Shown piece by piece: positions 24,681 through 37,730 of a stretch of 64,000 nucleotides of DNA. Position 1 is the first letter of the stretch. Each line of letters begins with the position of its first letter. The position numbers and the translations under genes are program-made. The notes under the pieces were generated by a model. That model had not been told where the DNA came from. It saw only the letters and a list, made by a program, of their open reading frames with translations, and did not search any database. The DNA comes from Burhinus oedicnemus (Eukaryota; Chordata; Aves; Charadriiformes; Burhinidae): positions 1,154,759-1,218,758 of the forward strand of contig VFFE01007257.1 in the NCBI GenBank assembly GCA_008921705.1. The letters run 5' to 3'.

Positions 24681-27600
24681 AGTTTGACAGCCTTTAAAAA
24701 TATGCAAAACTTCTTTGTGCGCCACAGAAAAAGTTATAGAAGATACAACCATTGGCAAAGTTTTCAAATACTCAAGTGATGAAGGTCATGCGAACATATG
24801 GATGGACCAGATTCCTGGAAAATGCAACTAGTTATGAGTTTGTGGCAGTACGCTAGTTGTTACCTCAAATGCAGGAGGATGCAATACAACCTAAGCTCTA
24901 AACTATCCTCATGTGAGCTTATTGTTTTACGTTTTCTTACAGGATTTTTATCAAAACTGCTAAAAGCCTGAGAAAAAAGTTATTCTGAAACAATTATGCC
25001 TTTTAAAACCTTAATTAGAGTAATGCCTGTTTTCCAGCTTCTAAAAAAAGGAAAGCCAGAGTTTTCCAGAATCGTTGCAATCCCAATGTAAACATTTTGG
25101 AAAAACGCATATGTTTAGGAAGTACTTTGATAATACGTAAGACTGAGTGGATTCTTCAATATATTGAAAGAAAGATGTGTGTGCTTTGTAATCTGAGTCC
25201 TGGCCGGGCATCAAGCTTCCCATAAGGGATTCTGTCCTAGCATCAGCCAAGAGACCTGATACCAATAATGCTCCAAGAATTCAAGGTGTTCGTTAATATT
25301 CAGCTACAATGAATGCAGCATGTGTTTTTGAGTAAACTACATGCTTGAATGAGGACCTCTCATTCAAGAAGGTGAGGTGCATAGTATAGTGATTAGACTT
25401 GGCAAAAAGCAGTTGTTTTGTACGGATGACACCAGCCAGCTAATTGTCATTGCTAACAGCGTGGCTCCTCCAGTGTCCCTTGCAGAAGCAAGAGGCTGAG
25501 CTGCTTGGTCGTCCCAAACCGTGCCACACTGGTAAATCCCAGGAGAGTGCCACGGCTGAGAAGTTCCCTGCAGGTTGGCACAAATCTGCTTCGCATTAGA
25601 GCACAGTTGTTTCAAGCTTGATATATGTTCGGCTGAATGCTCAGCCTTTTTCACTGTGGTTGATTTGTTAAAATTTTACTCGCTTCCAGTAAACTGAAAA
25701 TGGCTCTGCTTTCTAGAAACCGTTTGTTCGAGCTTCAAAGGAGAATCAGTTTCAGTTACACCAGATCAGCCCAGTAACCCACACTAGCGATGCAAAATTT
25801 TGAATTTATTATGGAAGAGGGGGGAAAAAAAAATTAGAACCTAAGCATTTATGCTTGCGAGACCTGAAATTCCACCAACCTCAAAAGAGGTCTTCAGGCT
25901 TCAACGCAAGCAGGATCCATCCCCCAGTAATCACTTAGGTCCAGCCTGTGGTGCGTATTTCCAGCAGTGAACATGCAAGGGAGGTGTCTTCATCCTGATA
26001 TGCGCGGGTTTTGGGCCAAAACATCTTCTCAGTTGCATAATGGGGTATTAGGGTGGAGGCTTTCATTTCCATACTGGTCAGATGATCTTCTTTATGCAGG
26101 GAAGTGAGATGTTCTAATACCCTTATCTTACCTTACATAACTCCAGATGTTAATCATCAAAAAAAAAAAAAAGATCCAGCCCTTTTTAATATTAGGGAAT
26201 GAAATGATAAGGCTTGACTTAATTTTTCAGTTTTCTCTTGATAAACTTTAACTTTGAGGTGCTGCAGGAGGTGGATTCAGTAGACTTCTTGGTAACCTTC
26301 AGATGTAATTACATCAGCCTAAGCGTATATATTCATCTTTTCTCCTTATAAAATATATTTGCATTCAGTTTGGAGTGGAAATTCTTAAAGAATTAATTGG
26401 GAGGAAGTGTTTGGTGCTCTTTTTAGGGGGAAGAAGGTAATATTTTTAAGAAATAGCAATCTGGAAGAATAATCAAAATATATTTATAGCATTTAGCAAT
26501 AGTTTAATGAGGTTTTCAGCATTTCTATTTCCAGTCAACCATCTTCATCAGCCACCGATACTCCTAAAAAGTTATTTGAAGTGATTATTTGCTTTGGTAC
26601 ATTAAGAGTAGAGCAAATGCTTCTGAAAGCGGTGTGGAAGGGGTTTTCAAAGTGAAACCATTTTTTTTAAAAGTATGACTGCGTATCTCTATGAACTTGC
26701 TTACGGTTCCACTTTCCACACCCTATAAATAATAATAATGATTGAAAATAACAAAAGCTTCCCACTCAGACCAATTTACAGCAATTTTTCTTTCACCATC
26801 TTCTTCAGTTTATTTAATCTTCAAGCTATCTCTGAATTGCCTCTGCATTTCAGACACATGTATGCAGATAATTAGCATAGATGCAGATATTACACAAGAT
26901 GCTCAGGCTTATCAGATACAGGCATTTCTAATCCGTCGGTCCTTTACAGTTCCTTTTTCAATTCCCACTTTCTAACGAGAGTAGAAGTTTTTCGGAGGAC
27001 GTGCTCCTAGTCTCCTTTCCCCAGCTGAAGCAAGAAAATCTCACCAGCTGGGACTTCAGTGCAGAATGAGCACTTAAGGGCAGGCTCCAATCTGCGTGCC
27101 ACACCTCTGCCCTCTCTTGTATACAACGGAAAGCCTGTCAATGTTATTGTAAATCCTGATGGCTCAGTCCAGAAAAACCATATTTTGCACCTCATCTGGT
27201 CTAAATATTGAGTTTACGAGTGAATGTTGCTTTGCATTATGTGTTATAGATGCTTTATGTTTATTTAAGAACTCAGTTTGCAGGAATGTTTTCCAGACAT
27301 GCGGTTTACCGCAATAGACAGTTGTTGATATTCTGATCCCAAGAGCATTAGAATATGTTTAGAAATTGCGACACTTTTAAAACCAGATGTTCTACATAAG
27401 CTACACAAAAAAAGGGGGTGGGGGAACAAATAGAACTGTCATTTGGCATGAAAACAGCCTGTGTTAAAGCAAAGGCAAACACATACCAAGTGGAATAAAC
27501 GTGGTGAACTGCCCTCAACCCTTTCCTCCTTTTGTAAGTAACTATTTTAACAAAAGATGGAAAATCCCAGCTCCCAGATGGTGTGGGAAGGGAGAAGGAA

Positions 27601-29474
27601 GGCTTTCAGGTCCAGATTCACATCTGAAGGAAGCTGCTGGATCTTGTTCCTGGGATGGATCAAACCAGAATGACAGAGCTGGGCAACTTGAAGCAAGGAA
27701 AGAATGTAAATCTGGATTCCAAGCTCAGCACAGAAACTCATTTTCTGTGCATTTCTGAAGGTAAATGATTGTCAGTGAGGAGGCAAACAACATTATGCCC
27801 TGCACGGTGAATCGCCGCAAAAAGCTTCCTCCCAACAGCCAGAGGATGGTGGCACACGCTGCTCCAGGATAATTTGATGGAGATGTTTCTGCAACCAGGT
27901 GGGGGATCGTCCTGCTCTAGGCACAGTCTCAGAGACTGAAGTATCTCAAAATACCTCTGCTGTGGGTCTCTGATGTGAAAGCGTGGTTGGGTAGCAGAAC
28001 AGCCGGGGCTCACAGCTGTCTCCAGTTGATGATAAACTGTCTCTTTCCATTCAATCTGTTGCTGGTTTTTCTTCTGACTTTGAATTCTTTCCCTTGTTTA
28101 TTATAAAGCAGAAGGCAAAAGAGTTTCACACACACCAACCTCAAACAAGTTGGCTTGAGTCATGTTGCTCTCTGCATTATTTTTCCCTTCCTATAACAAG
28201 TTAACATGCGTTAGGGTAATCAGTAATAACACTATAGGTCCCAACCTATAAAAATAAGACCAACTGACAGCCAAAAGAAAAGGAAAGCAAGGCACCTCTG
28301 CTTTCCTTTACAACAGCATCCCACAGTGATGGAAACATGTTACCAGCAAGTCTGGAGTAATGTGCACAAAACATAGTGGCTTAAGTCACTAAAACAATGC
28401 ATGCATTTGCCCAAAGGTTGCAAGTGTTGTATTTGTAGTATAAAGGTAACGTAACGTCTGACAAACAGCCTTGTTCAAGAGCAGTTAAAAGGATGCTGTG
28501 AAGAAAGCTGCTGTGCAAACATAGTTTTGCCAGCAGGTTTCCTGAGCGCAGAAAATCAGAGGTGTTTGGACCCTCCTGTATCTCTTTCGAGCCGTAGCAA
28601 AGCTACTCTGCACATTGGTGCTGCGTTTTTGCAGTTTGCTCGGCTGCATAGGAATAGGCTCATTTATAAGTGCGTGGTTTCATGGGAAGGCAATTTACTT
28701 AAATTAGTAAAAGGACCAAACTGCCCTGCCAGCTTAGTCATTCTGCCTTCATTGAACAGAAGACTCCTGCTACCTTCAGTGGATGTTGGACCAGTTCGTT
28801 AGTCCAGCTTCAAAGAATTAACGCTGTAGTAAGATCTGCCCACTGACTCATTCTGCTCCTCATGAGTACCTGAAAAGCCAGCTCTGAAACTCTTACTAGG
28901 TCTGCCTCACCAAAGACAATTTATGGCGGAAGTTCATGTACATATTTATTTTGTTGCTAAAGAGTTTGCTGGCATACTTCAAAGTGTGGGCTATTGCTTG
29001 TTCAGGTTTATTGCCTGCTCGAGTGAATTATTGCCTACCTGAACAGGCTTGCTGAGCAATAGTTCAAATTAAAACGTGTCATTTATCATGTTCACGCCAA
29101 TCCAAAATGACCGCAAAACCCAAGGTGTAATTATTGCCAGGCCCTGACTGCAGAGCTATCATAGCAAATTCTCAACCGGTGGGGAATACTGGTTCCTCTC
29201 TTTGAAGGAAATCTGCTTCTTTCTTCATAATCAACAAATATGACCTTAGCTGTAACAGTAATATTGTTGCAAATGCTGGTATTCACCACTGAAACCAACT
29301 TTTAAATATGGTGGAAGAATGTGACATGGATCCCATCCAAGATTAGCTTTTCTGCAAACTGCAATTTTAGACCCAAAGCTTTTTCTTAAAATTTCTTCTA
29401 AAAACAAATCTTGCACTTCTCACCAGTATTCAGAAAGTAGGTTGTCACACAGCCTGAAATGATGGTGCTATTTT
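24681..29474. other. Non-coding AT-rich DNA
   Basis: No gene is recognised. An A15 run lies at 26159-26173. Short frames throughout have no recognisable product. Confidence 0.7.
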
Positions 29475-29514
29475 TGTTATTGTTATTATTATTACTACTA
29501 CTGTTATTATTTTA
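29475..29514. repeat. Imperfect (TTA/TTG/CTA)n trinucleotide microsatellite
   Basis: About 13 trinucleotide steps with TTA, TTG and CTA variants (for example TTATTGTTATTATTATTACT), ending before TTTTACCCC. It is a decayed triplet microsatellite. Confidence 0.85.
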
Positions 29515-29948
29515 CCCCAATTTCAGAAAATAAATGAAAGCAGGATCTCAGTACCAGCACGGGCTGTGGATGCTTCAGTGTGCCTACAGCTGTAGTAAAC
29601 CAAGCCTCTACATCTGTGTTCTGTTCCATCCTCTTCCATCCATGTTGCTTGGTGTGTCATCTTTTCATACTTGTTGATCTATCCCAGGGTTTGTGTCCCA
29701 TTTTAACCGAAAACTTGTAGAGCTGCAGCTGCCTATGGTATGTATGAAAGCAGGGAAGAGCGGCAATATATATAGTGTGCTGTTCCCTCACATCCAAGCC
29801 TTCCTGGCTCATCTAGGGCTTTTGAGCTTTTTTTCTGGGTAACGTAAAGCTTCTAAAGTAAGCCAGAAATAAACCTTTTTGTCTATGTCTTTACTGAAGC
29901 ATAGTAAATATATATTGTAAGGATTTTTTTTTTCTTTTATTGTTGTAG
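29515..29948. other. Non-coding DNA, no gene seen
   Basis: No feature is recognised, apart from the pyrimidine tract at its end that forms the acceptor-like site of the next entry. Confidence 0.6.
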
Positions 29949-30057
29949 GACCTGAAAGGAAAGAGAATATTCAAACAAGAACCGACGTATCAGAAAACAA
30001 AAATTGGAAGTGTCTGCTTTAATGAAAGAATTTTTCTGTCTGTGCAAACACATGAGT
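29949..30057 (+). other. Candidate exon, 109 nt, with strong acceptor and overlapping GTAAGT donors
   Basis: The upstream sequence is a T-rich tract ending TTTTATTGTTGTAG (29935-29948), a good acceptor. Downstream, two overlapping GTAAGT hexamers start at 30058 and 30062, giving a strong donor (exon 109 or 113 nt). Only one of the three frames is open throughout; it starts DLKGKRIFKQEPTYQKTKIG and is basic. No family is recognised. It could be an internal exon of a long non-coding RNA or of an unannotated gene, or a chance pseudo-exon. Confidence 0.17.
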
Positions 30058-32167
30058 GTAAGTAAGTACAGGGAAAGGGAAAAAACCAAAATGCGGCTTT
30101 GAGTGCATCAGAAAACTCCTCTGGGATGCAATTGCTTGTGCACTGGGATTGAAGATAGACCAGGACTGCAGCATATGGTCAGGCTGGCCATAATTCATGC
30201 ACAGACCTGGTTCTGAGCATCCTGATTCCTGTCTCACTTCTCCGTGAACCATACCAGGTCTCTGCAGCTAAACAATTCCCAAATTATGGAGTTTGCATCC
30301 TGATCTGAATTTTGCAACTCAAGCCTACCTGTGGTTGTACAGTCAGAGAGAAAAGCCAACAAGCCAAGAGCAACGCCTAGTCACTGACTTTGATCTAGAA
30401 ATAGTTATTATCCAGCTATCTCCATTACAAAACATCCAGTTTGCTAAACCTGGGTTATCTACTGATTTGGCTTCGTTTGATAGACAAGAGCAGGTCTAGC
30501 ATGGGAGAGCTTCACATCCTGAAACGATGCATCTTTCAAAAAACTGATAAGTGATAAATCTTGCAAAACCCATGAGTGGGAAATGATGTTTCTGTCCACC
30601 TCCCAACTCCGTCTCTACAGTTAATCCTAAATAGCACCACTGGCAGGCTTTGCGGATGAGATGGAAAAGCGAGTGAATTAATGCTTTGCCCTACAGAGCT
30701 GAGACTCACCAGTGGGCAGCGAGAGGAAACGCATACTTCTAATGATAAGTACATCAGTGCGGTTACGCAGAGGATTTCAGTTTCTCAAGCTATAAGCTTA
30801 TGCAGATTTTTCACGAGGGTAAATGACTTATTTTCAAACGATTTCTTTGAATTTCTTTTTCTTGGAAGCATAGTGGGAAGTTACTTAAAAAGGAAGTCAC
30901 TTTGCATTCTCTCCTTTTCGCTCCAGATTAGGAGAAGCTCTTCTTTCTCTGAAGAGTGAATTTGGGTCACAGAGTAGTAGCGTTCAGTCCTCACGTTGAA
31001 TTACTTGCTGAACATGTGGTAGTGTTTTGCGACATGGTCTGTGAACTGGGAAGTAAGCTGAGCTCACCCAACCCATTTCATTTATGGCTTTACACAAGTA
31101 AATAAGTATGTTTTCAGCCACTCCACACAAGAATGGCTTGCAAATTGCAACCACCATTGCCTGGCAGGTTAAAGGTTAAGCTCTTCAACAGGTCAGACTA
31201 CAGTGCTAATTCACCTCAGTAGTGAGTCCCAGGCAGCCTGTAATGCATATTTGTGGTGGTTGTGTTTGTATAGCATGCACATAAAATGAAAACCGTATGA
31301 CAGAGGTTAGTCCTCTTAAATGGTTGTCACATTGGCTTGGGTAACTTTCGTACAGTTATCCATATGCTAGCCAAGATTCTGGTGGTATTTTCGTATAAAT
31401 TTTATTGACGTGGTGAACTAAATTGGGTAATTTCATAGCTATTATAATCAACCAGTGGCCCAAGCAATGCATTGCTTTGTTTATCATGAAAACGTTACTA
31501 ACTTGTCTGGCCAGGTTCAGCTTCCAGTGGTGGCTCTCTTCCAAATGTGGAAAACCCCTTTTTCTGACACAGAGGGTTCAGACGGGCAATCCTTGTGTGC
31601 TCGATCCACAAAAGCAGCGATGCTGTGGGCTGAGGTCTCAGCTCCTGTCGCCAGATGTATTTCCTGAATGTTACACAAATAAGGAGCTTGCGAGAGCTCC
31701 TTAAGTTCAGTTCACAACTGCCAAAGCTTGGACTAAGGCCTGGATTAAATGAAATGTTTAAATTAGGAGCCTAAATTAGGCACATAAGCTCCCTTATATA
31801 TTCAGTTGGGAGAGACAGGCACTCCCAGAGACACTGCAGGGAAGTGCTTTTGTCCTCTGTGGGTGCTTGTCCATCCATTGGCTCTAAAAGGAGCCCAAGG
31901 TAACAAATGTCCTAACGCAGGCATCTTAGGTGGGCACTTGTAGCGCTACAGATCTGGACCTAGATAGCTACACATCATGGCAAAAAGTCACGTCAAATTG
32001 TTTCTTCAAAGGGCTTATATTCTTATATGACCTTGTGTACTGCTTGGTGGACAGCCGTTACACGCAGGCATAATCCTATGGATAGTACTGCCAGTATTAG
32101 TTCAGCAAGCCAAAGAGCTGTGTGTCTGAATGACCAAAAGAAGTCGTCTGTTGTCTTTTGTTGGCAG
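30058..32167. other. Non-coding DNA, no gene seen
   Basis: No gene is recognised. A 9-bp stem with a 6-nt loop lies at 31680-31703 (TAAGGAGCT / AGCTCCTTA), too short to interpret. Confidence 0.65.
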
Positions 32168-32356
32168 AGAACTATGAAAATTTCCTCCTCTGCAAGGCAG
32201 GAAGAGCAGACACAGCCCTGGACTTCCTCTCCCAGATCCTTCCTGACCAAGGTGCCCTTCTCCAAGGGAGGAGCCGTGACCTTCAAAGGCCATGTCTTGG
32301 CGCATCAGGATGTACTCATGAGCATAGCACACATTTGTTTCTCTGGTGCAAAACAG
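32168..32356 (+). other. Best candidate exon: 189 nt, 63 codons, phase 0-0
   Basis: An acceptor-like tract ending TTGTCTTTTGTTGGCAG (32151-32167) and a donor-like CAG|GTGAAC (boundary 32356/32357) bound exactly 63 open codons. In the phase-0 frame the central codons (about 32250-32320) mostly end in G or C, unlike the AT-rich surroundings, which resembles coding sequence. The peptide contains the stretch FLTKVPFSKGGAVTFKGHV. A second plus frame and two minus frames are also open over much of it, so low stop density from composition is an alternative explanation. No domain, signal peptide or membrane helix is recognised. If real, this would be an internal exon whose partners I cannot place. 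Confidence 0.2.
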
Positions 32357-35300
32357 GTGAACTTAAAAACTTACCATATAGGCCAATTTTGAGAGATGTC
32401 TGCTGAAAGGCAAAATACGTAGCAAATACAAGAGAAACCCTTGAGTGCACATAGCAGGAGACAACTGAGATGTTCTGGGAAGCTCCCATTTCCAGCTCCC
32501 AGAGTTCCTCTACATTCCCAAGAAAAGAAGATGAGTGGTCCCCATCCTTGGTTGAATGCTTGATGGAGCTGGCAATATCACTCCGGTTTAACACTGACTA
32601 TAAATGATGCTTACATTTCAACAGCATTTTTAAATAATATTTTTCATAAGTATACGCTAAAGGAGTTACTTTCCACCAGGGTCACGGAGAGTTCACTAAA
32701 TGCTGATAGACTGTGTTCTGTATTAATGGTGCTAAGCTAACTGCCTCACAGAACTGCCAGAGCCCTTTATTTAAAGAAATAGCACTGTATTTCACAAGAA
32801 AATATTTTTAAAGCTTTCCCTACCAATAATTTTCTAAAGAGAGACAGGTCTAATTATTTATACTGAATCTGGAGGGCCCAGTATTGGATGTGTTCAGTAA
32901 GATACATGCTTTATTTGAATATACATTTAGAGCAGTGTGCAACACAGATCATTAAAACATCATGTTTTCTTTTTATTTAACAGAATATCAGCAATTAGCT
33001 TCTTCGGCTAATTAATGGATTTTATAACTGACTCGTCAAAAACAGTGATGAGGATTAGCTCTTTATACAGAGCTCTGGGTAAGGGGTTCCACACGGTAAG
33101 AGGAGAATTGCCATATGGGTCGCCGTTTCGTCCCTTCAGCAAGGGGAAGGGATCTGCAGCTCACCTGGAGCAGTTCTTCTAGAGCAGCAAGGCAGGTGAC
33201 AGACCTGGGACAGGTCCTTGCACATGGGACATTTGTTCATCAGGCCAGGAGCTAGGGGCACGTAGGTAAGTTTTGTGCTCCCTTGCGTGGGTAGTGCAAG
33301 TCAAAACCTAGTCCTTGCTGGTACTTGTGCAAATTCCATAGCGGTGGTGGTTTGAGAAATGTGGTACTAGTTAGAAACCTGTTCTTGCTACAGACGCAAA
33401 TGTGAAGTGATCTTAGAGCAGAATTACTGGGAGACTGATGTAGATTAAATACTGAGAGAATCAGTAGGAATAACTCCTTCCTATCACGGCACTGCAGCCC
33501 ACTGAAACCCACATGACGATTGCACTGAGAATTCGTTCTTTGACTCCTCGTGGGAGAGTGAATCTGTAAAGAGAAATCTGCTCATGCTTCTCCCCTACTA
33601 AGTCCCCTTTCAAATCTGTACAGGTGTATGTAGGGGAGCTATTTCAAAGCAAAAGCTTTAAGACAATACACAAGAGCTTCTGCTTTCTACAAGTCTTCTG
33701 CCTACCCGTGGTGGACCAATTTATGAAGCTGACAAATAACTTACCGTTAAAACATGAAGACCATGAATGTGTAACACGTAATACACAGCTAGACAAAATG
33801 ACTCTTTTAGCTCTGACTATTTGGTTTAACAACTGTAGCAAGACTGTACACAAATTTTCAGAGATATACTTACTGTGTATTCCTCTCCATTAAGGGCTGG
33901 TAATGCGGCCCATACCCCAGCAGCACTGAGGTGACATCCAGAAACTGCGATATCTTAAGAACTGCCGGTTCAGCTTCTCGGGAGATAAACTGTCCATAAA
34001 TGTAGTGATAGAAATCGAGGGTCATATTTAATGGGAAAACAAATCTTCACTTACCTGTTAGCTTCCCAGTGTGTGAAAACTGGTTCCAGTCTCTTGCTTT
34101 AGAGAAGCTGTGCTCTTACGTATCTGTGTAAGATGGCATCAAGTGACCCCAAACAAACTAGAGTTAAAGTACACAGGGGGAGAATTAATCAGCCAGGCAC
34201 TTAAGCATGAGCTTAATGTTAAGCATGCAACATAATTTTGTTAAAGTGAATTCAGTGGTATTATTTGTATGTTTAAAGTTAAGCACTGAACTTATCTGTT
34301 GTACTATATCAGGGCCTGATAGCCTGTGCACTGACTTGCAAATTTAAGATTCTTAATGTGTTTATTCCGGACTCTTCCTGTTGTTGTACATCAGAAATTG
34401 ATTGTTGCCCACAACCAAGCGGGTAACACAAGCACACAGCAGCAGTGCAGCCCAGCTCTTCCTAAGCCCGGGACAGCTGAATATGCATAGGGAGAATGCA
34501 AAAGGGCAGGTCTTCAGCAGCTCCCTGGCAGCAGATCAGGTTTTCCACAGCCCTCAAGCAAACATCGCTAGTTTTGTTATTAGCCCCAAGGGCAGCAGAG
34601 TTAGGCCACCGCTGAAGACTTTTCAAGTTTTTGCTCATCAGGTTGGGAGTAGTAAGAGGAACATTGTGGTTTCCATGCGGCTGTTGGAGACAGAAGAGCT
34701 GAGCTCTGGTCTTTGCTCACTCATGGATGTACTACGTTTGTGTGAGTCCTTTCACTGCATCACTCGTCTGGGGACAACTTCTATTTGCTCTCACGACTCA
34801 TTTTTGCCATGTGTGCAAAGATGATGGACCCCAAGACCTAGAGACATGAAACCTCTGTGTAAGAGTGGCAGGTGAGCTGGGCCACCCCATCTGGCTCCAT
34901 CTTGATGTATATGGAAGGGAAGTCTGGGGAGATTAAGCTGTAAACCAATATTCCCACTCACTAATGATCAAAAAAGAAATGTTCCTGAGTGATGTACTCA
35001 GCACCTTCTATTCTCACTGAAGTAATAGTTCCTTTGGGACTACTTTCATGTGTCTTTAGGGGATGTAACCAAATTATACCACATGAGAGCTGGTAATTTT
35101 AATGTTATGCTGTAAGGGAAAAGCTATAAACATAACAGGAAAGACTGGATGTTTTCCATTCATATTTTTAGAACGTTTGCTTCTCATCTGTACACATTAG
35201 TTTTTCAGTATCTCTGACAAGATTTAAATGAATTATTTAACTGGAATTGAAAAGCAAGTCTTACTTTTAAATTAAGGCAATAAAAGCTGTTGTATTATTA

Positions 35301-36158
35301 TTTTTTTTAATTCTAAGAATATTACCATAGAAGATAAAGATCAAAACCAAATCCAGGAGGCGATAAGGCTAACAAAATACCCAACCTCTAACCTCATGGG
35401 CAGGAGATAGATCATTTTAGAGGAATGACTGGCTATGATCAGAAGTACGGTCAGTCGAGTCTGATGAATCCATGGAGTTTTAATTGGAAGCATTGCCACG
35501 TTGTGTCAGTCTTTGTGATGGGGCGTACTGGGCACGTGGAGCCGGGAGGGGTGCGAGGGCCATGTGAACGAGCTGCTGCCGCAAGAGCCACGCCGAGTTT
35601 TGCGCAGAATGTGGGGGAAAGCTGAGAACGGGCCTTGTGTAGAAAGATGGGCTTGAAATTTCGGTTTCTTGTCCTCTGTTAGTGGGAAATCTGTAAAATA
35701 TGGTGAGTCAGAACCCAGCAGGAGATTTTTGGTTGAGAAACCAATATCTGACTGGGAGAAACACTTGGGGTTTGGCCTGGCCAGTTTTAAGCCAGGGATG
35801 TTTTTACAAGCTAAACTGACCCCTTTGAGGGCAGCAAACACGTCCTGCTTTGTGTGAGAGGTGGTAGCACCCACTCCTCGCTCCACAGAGCTTAAAATTC
35901 CCATTTCCTTGGGTGAGGCACGGGTGGGGTCTACTTGCTGGAAAAGTCAATCGTCTGAATTGTAGAGCAGGAGAGTTTCTATGCCGCCCCCTCCAACCAA
36001 AAAAAACCCCACAACCTCTCTCCAATGTTTCCATGCTTTTCCCTTTTGCCATTAAGATGAGATTTTCTCCTGCAACTGAACAGTAAATGTTTCATAAACA
36101 GTTCCTCCGTCTGCAAGTGGACCTTGAAAATTGATTATTTTTTGTTTGTTTCTTTTAG
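32357..36158. other. Non-coding DNA with long chance frames
   Basis: No gene is recognised. Frames of 140 codons (34402-34824, plus) and 132 codons (35506-35904, minus) have no recognisable domains and sit in locally GC-richer DNA. The part at about 34690-34770 weakly recalls a MIR-type SINE but is too decayed to call. Confidence 0.65.
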
Positions 36159-36322
36159 TCTCCAAATGTTTCTGCCATTATAAGGCAGGCAGTTATTTTG
36201 CTAGGAAGGAATGTGAAGAATTAGAAAAGTTGAAAGCGATTAGGACTCTGTCTTTTAAGACAGAGCCATTCACAAAGCCTGGCATTCAGCCTGCTCAGAG
36301 CGAGCATCATAAGACACCCTGA
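36159..36322 (+). other. Weak candidate terminal exon
   Basis: A textbook pyrimidine tract and acceptor (TTTGTTTGTTTCTTTTAG, 36141-36158) precede a frame that stays open for about 54 codons to TGA at 36320-36322. The predicted tail is lysine- and glutamate-rich, including YFARKECEELEKLKAIRTL, and looks helical. There is no good donor before the stop and no polyadenylation signal close behind it. It matches no family I know. It may be a terminal exon of an unknown transcript or a chance frame after a strong but unused acceptor. Confidence 0.12.
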
Positions 36323-37686
36323 AGCCTTGAAATCCCTCAGTTTTAAACCCCATGGGGTGGCTTTTGCATTATCAGGGAAGAGATTATATTGCAGAGACTA
36401 TTTTCTTCATATTTTAAAGGTCTCTGAGTTAATATTTATTCTAAGTAGCTGTTTATTTTTGGATACTTTTATTGTTTCTAGGAAGGCCACAAAGAGTTCA
36501 ATGTTATGGAGAAATGGTTACTTTGTGTTTATGGTTAAAGAAAAAAGAAGAAGAAAAAAGAAAGTGCCAAACAATCCTGCCCCAGTTCTTTATTTAAGGA
36601 GACAATGTACTTTCCACCCATGCACAGGCAGTGCTTTACAGGCTGTATAATAAAACGCCATTCCAGATATTGTCTAAATAGAAACAGATTTAACCCTGCT
36701 GTTGTGACTTGCATTGCTGGGTAATGAAAGTTTTCAATCTGGTTTTACTTTGTTTCATGCTCGCTGGAGAACTGCGCATCCACAAAACCCTGCCTTATGC
36801 ACAGAGACCTGTTGTTCCAATGCCATCTGTTTGCATATGAAAGGTGAACGTCCCCAAAAACCAAACTGACCCTAGGATTTGGCCTTTTCTGCTAGGTAAC
36901 GAATCAGAATTCATCCCTCGAAGTGACATTTTCTGCAAAGACCACAGGTTATAGACCAGAACCCAGTGGTTTCATATGAGACTTGAGGGTGTCCACGACA
37001 ATGAGGTGGTGGTGCCTATTGCTTCATTTTGTGAGGAGAGGTCTGAAACCCCAAAATTTCTAAGCCTAAAACTCTTTGAGGGTGAGTCAAATCGTTTACC
37101 TATGCAGTCATCCACTAATGGCATACTCAAAACTGCTGAAAAGACTTTTTAATTTAAGTTGGCTTTGAAAATTACCCATTGCTGTGTTACCTAAAGCAAC
37201 CTCCAAGTGTTTCTCCATAGGGGAAAAGACCTGTGATAAGAGATAGTCCCTGAAGATCTGAGAACAAAAGATGGGCTGCAGCATATGCATATCAGGAAAT
37301 GGTCCATTACTCATTAATTGCTCCATTTCCGACGGGGGTCACCCTGTCACTGAAGACCAGGGAGATTATAACAATAATATAAATACTGCTTTATTTACAA
37401 TTTTACAAGAAAACAACTTTCCATGGTTATTATATAGAGACTGTTTTTTTAAAGTTTCCACAAATGAAGCACTCTTGGAGGACAGTAGGAAGTTTGTAAT
37501 TTGAAGCATTTTGCAGTGGGACTACAGGCATATTTCCACATGTCACAGAGCCACATCCAGCTGTTGGGGCATGAGCTAAGGCCTAGGAGGAACCAGACTC
37601 TCCTCTTTGCTCCCCTACAGGTTTCCTCTATGACCTTGAACACGTTACTGAGTTTCACTGCCTGCATGTACAGGCAGTCCTCTATT
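36323..37686. other. Non-coding DNA, no gene seen
   Basis: Holds a 27-nt purine-only tract at 36537-36563 (A-rich with AAG triplets). Otherwise no recognisable feature. Confidence 0.65.
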
Positions 37687-37730
37687 ATACTCCCTTTTAT
37701 ACTCCATGATACTCCCTTTTATACTCTAAA
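37687..37730. repeat. 22-bp tandem duplication
   Basis: Two adjacent 22-nt units beginning ATACTCCCTTTTATACTC, identical over the first 18 bases. The hexamer ATACTC itself recurs four times. Direct observation; likely slippage. Confidence 0.9.

Noticed and set aside
31680..31703. 9-bp stem with 6-nt loop
   Set aside because: Stems of this size are expected many times by chance in 64 kb.
34402..34824. 140-codon plus-strand frame
   Set aside because: Within chance expectation; no motif, and its sequence partly resembles a decayed SINE.
35506..35904. 132-codon minus-strand frame
   Set aside because: Overlapped by open plus-strand frames in the same GC-richer DNA; no recognised product.
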